The translations under genes were made by a program, and so were the position numbers. Positions 9,569 through 21,714 of a stretch of DNA of 64,000 nucleotides are shown one piece after another. Numbering within the stretch: the stretch's first letter is position 1; each line of letters opens with the position of its first letter. Under the pieces are notes generated by a model. That model made no database searches. It worked only from the letters and a program-made list of their open reading frames with translations, and was not told the DNA's origin. Location: positions 7,206,675-7,270,674 of the forward strand of contig NC_087078.1 of assembly GCF_026151205.1 (NCBI RefSeq), written 5' to 3'. Source of the stretch: Bolinopsis microptera. Its lineage: Eukaryota; Ctenophora; Tentaculata; Lobata; Bolinopsidae.

Positions 9569-11957
9569 TTATGTAACCAGATTACAAAGAAATAGTCCCA
9601 ACGTTAAAAAAATACCAATTCCTGAAATCGCAGCTATAGTTGGAATTTCACTCTTTTCTGTCAACGACAGTGCAGATACAGCAGTCCCCATAGCAGAAGC
9701 AAGGTTTAAAACGATGTTGAAGATCTTGGCTGACTGTTCTCCGAGGCCACTGTTGTCTACACTCCATTTTTTGTAAAGATAAAACTTGCTGGGGGTGTAC
9801 AGGTTAAAACTGAAACCCTCCCCTAGACCCATTAGAATCAATCCTATCAACAACTGGTGTGTCAATTCCAAGAATTTGAAATCACATGTTGTGGCTCCGA
9901 ATGCCACTACTGCTCCACCGTAGTAAACTGCGTTTCCTATTGCCATTGTCATGATGACATTAAACTTTTTGATTCTGCCTGCAATGAAGCTCAATGTTAA
10001 AGCAGAAATAAATGAGACAAAGCTGAAGATGCGCACAAGTTGTAACTTGTACGGCTGAAGAAACGGAAAGTGCAGAGGAATACAAGATCCTTGCAGGCAG
10101 CAGATACGTTATGAAATCACATATTGCATTATTCAGGAACAGCATTAGATCGGGAAAGTATAATGCAATGTTTCGTAGCCATAGTGAAATTGGTCGAGGG
10201 ACAATGTTTTTACTTCGATCTGTCGAATTTGGGGACTCCTTATCGGTAGGATCAACTTTTTTCCTACAACTTTCTTTCACCTTCGTCAGTAATGGTAGTA
10301 CAAAAAGAGGAAGGATATTGAAGGAGGCCGTACCAAAACTAACTAATACCCACCCACCAGCTACAAATAGCTCAGTGCCCAATATTGATGATAAGACTGC
10401 CCCAAATTGCACGAAACTGCTTATCAAGATCATCGCCTTCTTATCTTCTTTAAGATACAAATCTATAACCTCGCCCTGAAATATATTAATGATAACTATT
10501 TCTGCAATTTACAAAATAAATAAATTTAAATTTGTAATTTTTTGAGGCTGTAAATCCTATGCTTCAGTTTAGGATAAAAAAGGTCAGGATAAAAAGCTAA
10601 AAAAGACAAATGGCCGCAGATAGAGTAGTTCCTCACCTGAACAAACACAAGCATTATGCCGATTGCAACACCTTGAAACCCCTCAGTAATGCTATAGTTC
10701 CGAAAAGAACTGAAGCACCAGAGTTCGTATCAATGAATACTCGGATCAAAGCCATCATGGAGGAACAGATCAGGTTCAACATGCTCACACACAGATATCG
10801 TTTGAGAAGGGACGCGTTTCTGGTGGTCTTTGGTAAAAGGTTGTAGATGTATGGGCCAGCAGGCGAAGTAATAAAAGTTGCAGAAATGGAAACAGTGCCT
10901 GAAAAATAAACACAATGATTTTTGAACATTATTAGATTATTCTAATTTTATATAGGAGTATAAGAGGGTTATTTGGGTTCAAACTCCCGATGCATCTTCC
11001 TTAAAACTACAGTTTTCTTGGTGTGAGGACTGCCCATCCACCTCACGGCTGGAATCTAAAGTCCTACTTTCCAACCACCAGCTACACATGGAAGTAGAAG
11101 TTCCACTTCCAACCTACAACATGACCAATTGATAAGATCCCAGACACTCCTGGAAACCGATTTACCTGAAGACCTGGAATCCCAAACCATCATCCCAGTA
11201 ACGCGGCTCACGGCTGATTAGGTACAGCTTTAGCGTCTACCAAATTGGAAACATCCTTTCCCGTACCAACTGGGAACAGTTACACGACTCAGTTACAGCG
11301 TCAGTGCCAATTTGAACCACTCTCCCCCGTATCGTCGGAGACCCGTTACATGACTGTAAGTCTAACCTAAAGCACCAGTGCAAACCAAACTACTATAAGG
11401 GACCTCAGCGAGAAGAACCAGAAAACTCTAATAAATCTCTTCCATTTGCATTCCTGAGCAACGGTCAGGAACGGGAGCAGAATGGATTGTCCTCTGCAGG
11501 CTTTGCAAGGAGTTAGTACCTCCCTCCCTTTTGGCTTACTGTCTCTCAACCGTTTAATTAGCTGTGACTGTAGTTATCAGTCCAGCCTGTGATCTAAAGT
11601 AACTCAAGTAAATCCGTGCTTGACACGATGACTCAAAAGTGCAAAGTATTCTAAATGAGACCGAATCCGGTTGTCATGACTAAACCGTGAATGAAATTGT
11701 GGATGAAATCGTAAATTAAACTGTCATTGAAATTAAAGGCCATTAATCAAAGATTGTACATTAATCGCCCCCCCCCCCCCCCCCCTGTATTTCTGAAAAA
11801 GCTTGAATATGTAATCTTACTCACCTATTATGGTACTGAAGCCAGATTGTTGAAGGAAATCTACATAAAATCCGGAGGGATACAGCCGGGTCATAGATAC
11901 GACGTACATTCCAAGGCAAGCAAAGATCACTATCGTCGTCCGATGACATGTTGTCAT
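9569..11957 (-). CDS. MFS-type multi-pass membrane transporter, three exons, with two single-base frame breaks
   Basis: Exon 1 is 11825-11957 (ATG at 11957; MTTCHRTTIVIFACLGMYVV begins TM1), exon 2 is 10637-10898, exon 3 is 9569-10475 ending in a stop. Boundaries have CAG acceptors and GTGAG/GTGAGG donors, and the phases match. The protein would have about 430 residues with around 11-12 hydrophobic helices and a charged central loop (VKESCRKKVDPTDKESPN), as expected of the major facilitator superfamily; substrate unknown. The last part (MGLGEGFSFNLYTPSKFYL, then GLGEQSAKIFNIVLNLASA) is typical MFS C-half. Odd: exon 2 lacks one base near 10700-10720 and exon 3 has one extra base near 10075-10095, each shifting frame between clearly coding parts. 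Either assembly indels or a recent pseudogene. Confidence 0.72.
10958..11824. other. Intron 1 of the transporter, no other gene seen
   Basis: Non-coding by context. It contains a relatively GC-rich, repeat-like stretch (about 10990-11560) and an 18-base C run at 11768-11785, close to the exon 1 donor. Confidence 0.5.
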
Positions 11958-14224
11958 TTCTGCAAAGGTTATAATTAAAGGTAATCTTGGACATTTCGCA
12001 TTGTGAATTTGAAGTTACCGTGCGGACTACAGAGTAGGAACTGACTGGTATAGAGTTTTGGCTGACAGACCGAAAATGGCCGGCTATCAATCTATTTTCC
12101 GATTTGCCGGATTTTTCCGGACCGGAACCGGGTGTGTAGAAAATGAAATTTCAGGCTGCTGGATCTTAATTGATCCCTTTTAAACCTTTATCATTAAAAA
12201 ATGTGGTACTAAAAGCCAATTATTTATTCAATCGGGTAATAACATTTACCCACACCTGCTATCTTTTTCAAATATCAGCTTTCCGCGACCAATATTTCAC
12301 TGTTGTGACTGAATTTTTCTTCAGTGACCATCTTACAAGGTCACTGAGGATGGCACAAGACACGATTGAAGTACTCAAAGTTCTATTCCCAAAAATAGCT
12401 TTGATAAACGGAAAATCATCAAAATATAAAAAGACCTATTTTGGAAGATTTTTGAAGAGGAGCTTTTCTGCCGTCCCATTGACCGAAATTTCGCGGTTTT
12501 GACTGAAATTTGACCAGTGACCAATCAGTGAGGTCGGTGAGAGTGACATAAGTCGCCATCAAGGTACTGGAAGCTGTATATCCGGAGAAAACTTTGATGC
12601 AATGAAAATATGAATATGTATGAATGGCACTGGCAGTATCTAGATAGCCCGACCCCTGTTCGCGAACAACTGTTCGCGAACAGGTGTTCGTGTCACCAGA
12701 TCATATGACTGCATAATAACAGTAACCCCTGAATCAAGCTGGGTTCACATCATGAATATATGAAAATATGAATAAATGATAATATGTCCTACCGGTAGAG
12801 TAGGACATTTTCAAATTTCCGCGACTCACATTTTACTGTTTTGACTAAACATTTGTTCAATTTTTGAAATTTTCGATTTTCGAAATCACCTAATGACATT
12901 GGACCCTTTAAATTCAATCCCATGCTAATGACCCAGGCTGTAGCCTTTTTACCAGACATCAGATCTTGACGCATGCTTTCAGGTCTCGAGATCAGACTGT
13001 GAGAATCCGGAATGTTGCCTGAGTAACCCAAATCAAATTTTCAAAAATTTCCGGTCGTTATCCGGCAAAGCACCTTTTATCATTGACCCGTTGTACGTTA
13101 TATAGGGTGTTTAAGCTGGTATACCAATATTTGCTCAATTTCACACATGTTGAGATATCATAGATATATGTGACAAAGTTTACCTATTTGTGCCTCATAT
13201 GTATTTATTTGCTCATAGTAATGAGATATTCTTACAATTCCCAATACATTCAGGTCAAAAAATAATGCTAGACTATTCGGCATTCCTTTTCAGGGTGTCA
13301 TAAACATCCTTCGTATAAATTTCTTAAATGTGTGACGGAATTGACCAGGTGGTGCATTTTAACGAAAAAAGTCGCTAAATATGTAGATAATTGTCATATG
13401 GAACTATCCTGCAAGGGGCCTCTGTTAACTCTGTTACGTTTTTATAATATGATAATTTTGGCATCTCACTGCCGGCCGAATTTAAGCGATATCTTATCAT
13501 CTGATAAAAATGTCGTTATGTGAAAAGTTTATCAAGAGGATGAGACGATTATCCTTACCATGGAGGGTTTATATAGTTTCATAGTGTGACAGACTTTACC
13601 TCATCATGCCATTTAATAGCGCCACTAATATTTATCAATATCCTCAAACTTCAATGAACGTGTCCTCATATAATTTTCGTGACTGGAAAAGAAAATAATA
13701 ATTTACCCTCCGAAAGTTCCTCGTCATCTGATGACAGCGTTTCCTCCCCTTCTGAAGTGTCATACCAAAAGTATTAATTTCCAATGTCAGGATAGAGTCT
13801 GAAATTATGATTTATCGTCAGCTTATCATTAAATATTTTCGCTTTGGAAATAAAAGCGTCATGTGATATTAAATTACAAAAATAATGATTCCACCCTATT
13901 TAACCGAAAAAAAATGCAGCTAGTGTTATAAAGATTGCGAATTTTACTTAACATATGTTTTGCTCTGAGCAGATTTACTTTTTGAATTATCGAAGTCCTC
14001 AACGTTCAAAACAGGATTTGCTATGACTACGTTTTCGTCAAACATTTCTTCTACCATGACTACAAATACAATGATAAATGTAGCTGATTTTCGGTAAAAC
14101 AGCACTAGCAGATTGTGGGTGCTAAAATAATGCAAGTCTCTCGTCAGGAGAAAAAGTAATAATAGTATTAATATTATAAATAGTTGCAAAATAAATAGCA
14201 CAGATGTATGGTGGTTCAGACCCA

Positions 14225-14735
14225 CGCCATCGTTTTAAAATTGATTTGAAGAAAAAAACCGAGGTCAAATCGTTTTTTATTTTAATTTTGAAATTGAATT
14301 GAAATTTCATGGCTCAAACCCGCCATGCCGTTTTAAAATTGTCAAATCAATTTCTATTTTTAATATTGAATTGGAATTTCATAGCTCAAACCCGCCATCG
14401 TTTTCTATTTCAATATTATTATTATTGCCATTGGATCGGAAGGTCATGGCTCAAACCCGCCATGCCGTTTTAAAATTGATTTAGAAAAAACCAAAAGTCA
14501 AATCAATTTCGATTTTGATATTGAATTGGAATTTCATAGCTCAAGTCAAACCCGCCATCGTTTTCTATTTTAATATTATTATTATTGGATCGGAAGGTCA
14601 TGGCTCAAACCCGCCATAATATTAAAATAGAAAACGATGGCGGGTTTAAAATTGATTTGGAAAAAACCCAAAGTCAAATCAATTTCGATTTTGATATTGA
14701 ATTGGAATTTCATGGCTCAAACCTGCCATGACTAA
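14225..14735. repeat. Minisatellite of ~110-140-bp units containing AAACCCGCCATCG/GCCATGCCG
   Basis: About four irregular units, each with 'ggctcaaacccgccatgccg', 'ttttaaaattgattt' and 'tttcgattttgatattgaat'. One unit is partly inverted (14600-14650), giving a local palindrome. A corresponding array is at 19645-20060 in copy B. Confidence 0.85.
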
Positions 14736-14897
14736 CCCTAACCCTAACCCAATTAATAACTGAAATATATATTCTAAAATCATATACCACATACTAACCA
14801 TAACGGGAAATAAGACTGACTTCTTTATATGGTCAATTTCATGTCACGTGATCCATCGATCCAAGTTGGTCTGAATTGTCATACGTTGTATGACCCG

Positions 14898-14916
14898 CCG
14901 CGCACGAAGTGCGCGG
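14898..14916. repeat. GC-rich perfect hairpin with GAA loop
   Basis: Stem CCGCGCAC/GTGCGCGG with loop GAA, in AT-rich surroundings. It lies in a segment present in copy A but not in copy B of the segmental duplication, so it marks an inserted or lost element. Compare 40757-40813 and 53264-53280. Confidence 0.85.
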
Positions 14917-15169
14917 CTCCCCCTGTATAGTGAAGCGACCGTGGGGGTCACCACGTGATACAAGGTCTGAACTGTCGGAGGCCTTTTAGAAACATTTCGA
15001 AGTTCGTGTGTAAAGTGATTTAGCTCGTAATCAACAACCCACACATACACCCTCCTGAGCTCCTCCTCCCGTAATCCACTCCCACTAAATTGCTCGCCCA
15101 AATTTTAAAAAAATTCTTGCTAAATATAATAGGCCCTGAGGGTATGAATGGAATAAAAATCGGTGTATT

Positions 15170-16000
15170 TTTCATGGACACTGATTCCGAATCACCCCCC
15201 ATGTAGTAGGGTTAAAATACTTCCCTTAACTACCTGGAGAGTTATGGGCAAAAACCGTTTTGGTCACGTGACAGGCTAGTAAAACACGAATTCGATTGTT
15301 ATTGTTAATTAGGGCTGATCGCGGGTTAGGGTTGCGGTTAGGGTTACGGATAGCTTCGGGGTTATGGCTAGGCCCTAGGGTTAGGGTTGGGATTAGGAAC
15401 TGTTTTGTTCGGCTGCAAAATCATAAAAACCAAAGTTACGCCATCGTTTTTAAAAAAATAGAAAACGATGGTGGGTTTGAGCAATGAAATTGCGGCTGCC
15501 AGACAGTTGCACCCAATTTAAATCTAGCTAGACCATGGAAAGAGGACGAATCATAAAAACCAATTAAAAAACTGCTTGATCAGAATCAGATACGACAGTT
15601 GCGCCCAATCGATATTGAAATCCCCCAATTATAATAAAAATTAAACTTTATTCAATCAAAAATCGTACGATCATAACGATAGATGCAAAGCTACGAAGAA
15701 TGGTACGGATGATGATTAATCACTCTACACTCGACTGTCACGTGACATTTTTAACCCGTTCTCTAGCTGGTCCTGAACGACTATTCGAAACCCTGACCCT
15801 CTAATCTGATCCCAACCCTAACCCTAAACCAATCCTTAACAAAAGCATATGCTGAAACCCTAACCCTAACGAGAAATTAGACTAACATCGATTGAAGTTG
15901 GTTTCAACTGTCGGGGGCCCTTTTAGAACAATCTCGAAGATCGACTGTAGAGTGATTTAGCACGCTCGGAATGGTACAAATAGGAACGAGGACGGGATTA
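15170..16000. repeat. Degenerate TTAGGG-bearing transposon pieces
   Basis: 15175-15440 matches 8085-8330 in the same orientation ('gattccgaatcacccccc', 'tttggtcacgtgacaggcta', then degenerate TTAGGG). 15705-15960 is inverted and matches 6700-7050 and 50333-50545, with CCCTAA on the plus strand. These are interspersed family members; no gene is supportable. Confidence 0.75.
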
Positions 16001-16205
16001 TTATTATCTTTACCCTATAATATCACAAATAAGAAATAGTGAATATATGCATTCTTCAGTCCGAAATTTATTTTTAGATTTTGCAGATTTAATTTGTAAT
16101 TTTAGCCAGCGGCCTAGGATCTGTGGCTTTATGCCAAAGCTTAGGCGTATAAGGCATAAGCATCCTGGGTAGTGGGTGGTTTCCACGAACAGTTTATGGT
16201 GTATT

Positions 16206-16340
16206 GCTATTTTTTGTTGTTGAAAATTCAATTAATTATTATATATATAAATCAAGCGTTACATTTCAGCCATGCAAAATTACAATGACATATTTTGATA
16301 AACTAATTGATAAATTGTACTGCAATATAAGTTGCTTAAT
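16206..16340 (+). repeat. Dispersed direct repeat, copy 2 (copy 1 at 5630-5765)
   Basis: Near-identical to 5630-5765. It abuts copy B of the segmental duplication at about 16345, marking that breakpoint. Confidence 0.85.
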
Positions 16341-18590
16341 GAGAATTTTCCAAAGATCACTATCGTCGTCCGATGACATGTTGTCATTTCTGCAAAGGTT
16401 ATAATTAAAGGTAATCTTGGACATTTCGCATTGTGAATTTGAAGTTACCGTGCGGACTACAGAGTAGGAACTGACTGGTCTAGAGTTTTGGCTGACAGAC
16501 CGAAAATGGCCGGATATCAATACATTTTCCGGTTTGCCGGATTTTTCCGGACCGGAACCGGGAGTATAGAAAATGAAATTCAGGCTGCTGGATCTTAATT
16601 GATCCCTTTTAAACCTTTATCATTAAAAAATGTGGTACTAAAAGCCAATTATTTATTCAATTAGGTAATAACATTTACCCACACCTGCTATCTTTTTCAA
16701 ATATCAGCTTTCCGCGACCAATATTTCACTGTTGTGACTGAATTTTTCTTCAGTGACCATCTTACAAGGTCACTGAGGATGGCAAAGACACGATTGAAGT
16801 ACTCAAAGTTCTATTCCCAAAAATAGCTTTGATAAACGGAAAATCATCAAAATATAAAAAGACCTATTTTGGAAGATTTTTGAAGAGGAGCTTTTCTGCC
16901 ATCCCATTGACCGAAATTTCGCGGTTTTGACTAAAATTTGACCAGTGACCAATCAGTGAGGTCGGTGAGAGTGACATAAGTCGCCATCAAGGTACTGGAA
17001 GCTGTATATCCGGAGAAAACTTTGATGCGATGAAAATATGAATATGTATGAATGGCAGTATCTAGATAGCCCGACCCCTGTTCGCGAACAGGTGTTCGTG
17101 TCACCAGATCATATGACTGCATAATAACAGTAACCCCTGAATCAAGCAGGGTTCACATCATGAATATATAAAAATATGAATAAATAATAATATGTCCTAC
17201 CGGTAGAGTAGGACATTTTCAAATTTCCGCGACTCACATTTTACTGTTTTGACTAAACATTTGTTCAATTTTTGAAATTTTCGATTTTCGAAATCACCTA
17301 ATGACATTGGACCCTTTAAATTCAATCCCATGCTAATGACCCAGGCTGTAGCCTTTTTACCAGACATCAGATCTTGAGGCATGCTTTCAGGTCTCGAGAT
17401 CAGACTGTGAGAATCCGGAATGTTACCTGAGTAACCCAAATCAAATTCTCAAAAAGTTCCGGTCGTTGTCCGGCAAAGCACCTTTTATCATTAACCCGTA
17501 GTACGTATAGGGTGTTTAAGCTGGTATACCAATATTTGCTCAATTTCACACATGTTGAGATATTATAAATATATGTGACAAAGTTTACCTATTTGTGCCT
17601 CATATGTATTTATTTGCTTATAATAATGAGATATTCTTACAATTACCAATACATTCAGGTCAAAAAATAATGCTAGACTATTCGGCATTCCTTGTCAGGG
17701 TGTCATAAACATCCCTCGTATAAATTTCTTAAATGTGTGACGGAATTGACCAGGTGGTACCTTTTAACGAAAAAAGTCGCTAAATATGTAGATAATTGTC
17801 ATATGGAACTATCCTGCAAGGGGCCATGTTAACTCTGTTACGTTTTTATAATGTGACAATTTTGGCATCTCACTGCCGGCCGAATTTAAGCGATATCTTA
17901 TTATCTGATAAAAATGTCGTTATGTGAAAAGTTTACCATGGAGGGTTTATATAGTTTCATAGTGTGATAGACTTTACCTCATCGTGCCATTTAATAGCGC
18001 CACTAATATTTATCAATATCCTCAAACTTCAGTGAACGTGTCCTCATATAATTTTCGTGACCGGAAAAGAAAATAATAATTTACCCTCCGAAAGTTCCTC
18101 GTCATCTGATGACAGCGTTTCCTCCCCTTCTGAAGTGTCACCAAAAGTATTAATTTCCAATGTCAGGCTAGAATCTGAAATTGTGATTTATCGTCAGCTT
18201 ATCATTAAATATTTTCGCTTTGGAAATAAAAGCGTCATGTGATATTAAATTACAAAAATAATGATTCCACCCTATTTAACCGAAAAAAAATGCAGCAAGT
18301 ATTATAAAGATTTCGAATTTTGCTTAACATATGTTTTGCTTTGAGCAGATTTACTTTTTGAATTATCGAAGTCCTCAACGTTCAAAACAGGATTTGCTAT
18401 GACTACGTTTTCGTCAAACATTTCTTCTACCATGACTACAAATACAATGATAAATGTAGCTGATTTTCCGTAAAACAGCAGTTTGTGGGTGCTAAAATAA
18501 TGCAAGTCTCTCGTCAGGAGAAAAAGTAGTAATAGTATTAATATTATAAAAAGTTGCAAAATAAAGAGCACAGATGTATGGTGGTTCAGA

Positions 18591-19639
18591 CGAGAGGCCG
18601 ACGACCAGGCCCCCTTATTATTAGGGGTCCCACGTAGATCAGATCATATCACCAATTAGTGACGTATAATTAGTGATGTGATCCATCAGTAGAATTTAAC
18701 TGACCTAGAAATGGGCTAGATACAGGGTAGAGTTCACTCGTATATCACATAAGTGGTCGCATTACAAGGGGGAAGCTTCGATTCCAAAATCGTATATCGA
18801 GAGGTAGGTACTACTAAAAGGTACGGGCTTCAGTAAAGTAAATCGTTGACACACCCTTTTGATCGCAACGTGTAGCAAGTAAACCGGAAAAAATATGTTA
18901 GGCTCATAATGATCATAATGATCATTATGCAAACATTCACATGACGATGACTCACTCACTTAAGGAATTGTGCGAGAAGATGAACAATCAACAAAGGCAA
19001 AGATGAGGAAATAAAATAATGTGTAATGCGTGTTAGGCATAAGGTAAGTTAGGCATAAGGTTAGTTAGGAGTTAATTTGTTAAGTGAAATTGAATCATGA
19101 GATTTGGAACAATGAGAACATTGATCAATTGTTAAGACAATATATACAGACAACATCTCATGAGGGTAAAGGAAATATTACTATGAACGTAGTGATCAGG
19201 AGTGTCAGCTTTATACTCGGACGACGAGCCCTCAGTCCCCACAAAAGATAATCTTTATAATTATAGTTAAGACTAGTAGTACAATCTGTGTAAAAGAACT
19301 AATGGTCAGTCTATAAAACACATGAAAAGCAGTGTGCTCCATACCCCTTAGTCTCTAGCTTTGTTATCAAAACACGTGATTCGATCATGTGATGTTATCT
19401 CATTGTAAACAGGGTTTATTTGTTTTATTACGTGTAGTATGGTAAAGTATTAACACAATTTAACTAATAATATTATGTGAACAGAGTCGACATGTGAACT
19501 CTACTCTGTATCTAGCCCATTTCTAGGTCAATTAAATTCTACTGATGGATCACATCACTAATCATACGTCACTAATTGGTGTCATGATCTGATCTCCGTG
19601 GGACCCCGAATAATGAGGGGGCCTGGCCGTCGTGCAGCC
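18591..19639. mobile_element. Non-autonomous DNA transposon with ~145-bp imperfect terminal inverted repeats
   Basis: 18591-18735 and 19490-19639 are inverted copies of each other ('ccaggcccccttattattag' versus its complement at the right; 'agaaatgggctagatacag' on the inner side). Copy A of the duplication has no insertion here and reads straight through 'gtggttcagaccc'; copy B has GTTCAGA on both sides (18584-18590 and 19640-19646), a 7-base target duplication, possibly 8 with one mismatch, which would suit the hAT superfamily. About 750 internal bases have no transposase. Confidence 0.88.
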
Positions 19640-19644
19640 GTTCA

Positions 19645-20060
19645 GACCCGCGCCATCGTTTAAAAATTTATTTGATAAAAAAACCGAGGTCAAATCGTTT
19701 TTTATTTTAATTTTGAAATTGAATTGGAATTTCATAGCTCAAACCCGCCATCGTTTTCTATTTCAATATTATTATTATTGCCATTGGATCGGAAGGTCAT
19801 GGCTCAAACCCGCCATGCCGTTTTAAAATTGATTTAGAAAAAACCAAAAGTCAAATCAATTTCGATTTTGATATTGAATTGGAATTTCATAGCTCAAGTC
19901 AAACCCGCCATCGTTTTCTATTTTAATATTATTGTTATTGGATCGGAAGGTCATGGCTCAAACCCGCCATGCCGTTTTAAAATTGATTTGGAAAAAACCC
20001 AAAGTCAAATCAACTTCGATTTTGATATTGAATTGGAATTTCATGGCTCAAACCTGCCAT
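19645..20060. repeat. CGCCATCG minisatellite, copy B
   Basis: Counterpart of 14225-14735 with one fewer unit and no inverted unit, so the array has changed copy number since the segmental duplication. Confidence 0.85.
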
Positions 20061-20779
20061 GACCAACCCTAACCCTTACCCAATTAATAACTGAAATATA
20101 TATTCTATAACGGGAAATAAGACTGACTTCTTTATATGGTCAATTTCATGTCACGTGATCCATCGATCCAAGTTGGTCTGAACTGTTGGAGGCCTTTTAG
20201 AAATATTTCGAAGTTCGTGTGTAAAGTGATTCAGCTCGTAATCAACAACCCACACATACACCCTCCTCCTCCCGTAATCCACTTCCACTAAATCGCTCGC
20301 CCAAATTTTAAGAAAATTCTTGCTAAATATAATAGGCCCTGAGGGTATGAAGGTAATCGTACTGTAGTGCGACACGTACTCTAGTGCGACACGTACTCTA
20401 GTGCGAAGTCCGACAAAAACACCCTCTGTCGCACTACAGTACGTGTCGCACTACGATCCAGGTAGCGTACTCTAGTGCGACAAAATATCCTGACTTATTT
20501 CCAAGTTCAGGTCACATCCTATCCTTCTTATGGACCATTAAGTGATTCGTCGGGTCGGTTCACGTCACTTATTTCGAAGTGATCCACTGATCATAATTCC
20601 TTCGGGTCAGTTCAAGCCACGTATGCCACGTATGCAGTGTGTGATCCACTGAGCATATGATCCTCATTCTTATCACACGCATCGTATGAAGGTATATCTC
20701 CGATTGGGATAACAAGTTCATATGCTTGGGCCATAAATAAGGTCACGATGATTCTACCAAATCATCGAACAACATCAAC

Positions 20780-21006
20780 ATGTCTTCTTCAATCACCTTC
20801 ATTACTGGACGCAAGCTACTGGTTCAAGATACGTTATCCATGACGGATACCGCTACTGCCTGGATAAGAATCGCGACGACAAGACCTACTGGCGATGCAC
20901 TGAGAAGACCTGCTCCGGACGTCTCAGTCTGACGAACAACACTACTGTGACCTGGACGCAGCTGAAAGCAACCCTTCCCTCAGAGATGGATTCCTTTGCT
21001 GCCTAG
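20780..21006 (+). pseudogene. FLYWCH zinc-finger N-terminus of a MULE transposase (frameshifted)
   Basis: ATG at 20780 starts MSSSITFITGRKLLVQ; after a one-base shift the next frame reads HDGYRYCLDK, YWRCTEKTCSGR and ends with a stop after the GLN/PRO-poor tail. The pattern Y-x-C with WxC-x4-C-x-GR is the FLYWCH zinc-finger signature, which sits at the N-terminus of many animal MULE transposases and binds element DNA. The frame break and missing catalytic domain make it non-functional. Confidence 0.8.
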
Positions 21007-21060
21007 TGACTACTACGAACGTATCTGGGTAGGAACACAAATCTCCTCTCCCCCTTGATA

Positions 21061-21195
21061 GGCTGCACCAACCCTACTATCTGGCGATTTATCGACGTCC
21101 TGAAGAAGGAGCAGGATCTAACCCAATGGAAGATCAACCAGAAGAATGAAGATGCTCAGACAACTACCTCCTCGCCGACTGAAGAAGTGGACTGA
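21061..21195 (+). pseudogene. C-terminal fragment of the same MULE transposase
   Basis: Reads NPTIWRFIDVLKKEQDLTQW and ends in an acidic/Thr tail and TGA. The PTIxxFIxxLxxEQ pattern is shared with the fragment at 27751-27994 (PTIYNFITALQMEQ) and is the usual region after the DDE domain in animal FLYWCH-MULEs. Confidence 0.78.
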
Positions 21196-21714
21196 TTACG
21201 ACCATTGCTTGAACGCTGTGATTGATAGCTACGATGATTATGACAGAATGGATTAGTTGAAGTGTGTTGGAACGATGATTTTGAATTGAATATTGTGATT
21301 GCAATCTTTGATTTTATATTTAACCCCATTACTCATACACGACTACACTCTTGTCATTAAAAATGGAAATTTTTTTATTGAATGTGTAAAGTGTTTTGTC
21401 GCACTTTAGTTCGTGTCGCACTACAGTCCAGGTAGCGCACTGTAGTGCGACAATGTCGGCCTTGAAAATTCTCTGTCGCACTAGGGTACGTGTCGCACTA
21501 CGATCCAGGTAGCGTACTTTACTGCGACAGTGTCGATCTTGGAGGTTTCGCACTAGGGTACGTGTCGCATTAGAGTACGTGTCGCACTACAGTACGTGAA
21601 CCGGGTATGAATGTAATAAAAATCGGTGTATTTTTCATGGACACTGATTCCGAATCACCCCCCATGATGAGTAGTAAATATAGGTATACATACACCTGGC
21701 CGGCAATCACCTAG

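Larger units (their letters stand above)
11920..15200. repeat. Segmental duplication, copy A
   Basis: Matches 16345-20360 (copy B) over most of its length: the transporter start region, a TTTCCGGACCGGAA-rich segment near 12110, the 'gttcgcgaacaggtgttcg' hairpin near 12655-12690, the TGTGACAAAGT-type zone (13080-13690), a minus-strand AT-rich stretch (13940-14225) and the CGCCATCG minisatellite. Copy A has small insertions relative to copy B, for example an extra 'aactgttcgcgaac' near 12668 and a segment around 14885-14950 with a GC hairpin. The 12090-13900 part has no supportable gene. Confidence 0.9.
16345..20360. repeat. Segmental duplication, copy B (interrupted by a transposon)
   Basis: Copy B of 11920-15200. 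Its left end contains the transporter ATG and only about the first 12 codons (16348-16385), then breaks into the repeat at 16206-16340, so it carries an orphan promoter/start fragment, not a gene. It continues to 18590, is split by the 18591-19639 element, and resumes at 19640-20360. Confidence 0.9.
20358..21600 (+). mobile_element. Internally deleted Mutator-like element (FLYWCH-MULE) with complex termini
   Basis: Both ends consist of clustered short repeats of GTGCGACACGTACTCTAGTG type (20358-20490 and about 21390-21600) in direct and inverted orientation, forming complex terminal repeats. Between them lie a FLYWCH zinc-finger start (20780-21006) and a transposase C-terminus (21061-21195); the large catalytic middle is missing. 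Both coding pieces point the same way, as in a single internally deleted copy. Confidence 0.8.

Noticed and set aside
10111-10846. Plus-strand open frames opposite the transporter
   Set aside because: Antisense to the hydrophobic transporter exons; no support of their own.
13944-14225. Minus-strand hydrophobic open frame (also at 18302-18571)
   Set aside because: Present in both segmental copies but with differing ends and AT-driven Leu/Ile content; no splice context or conserved domain.
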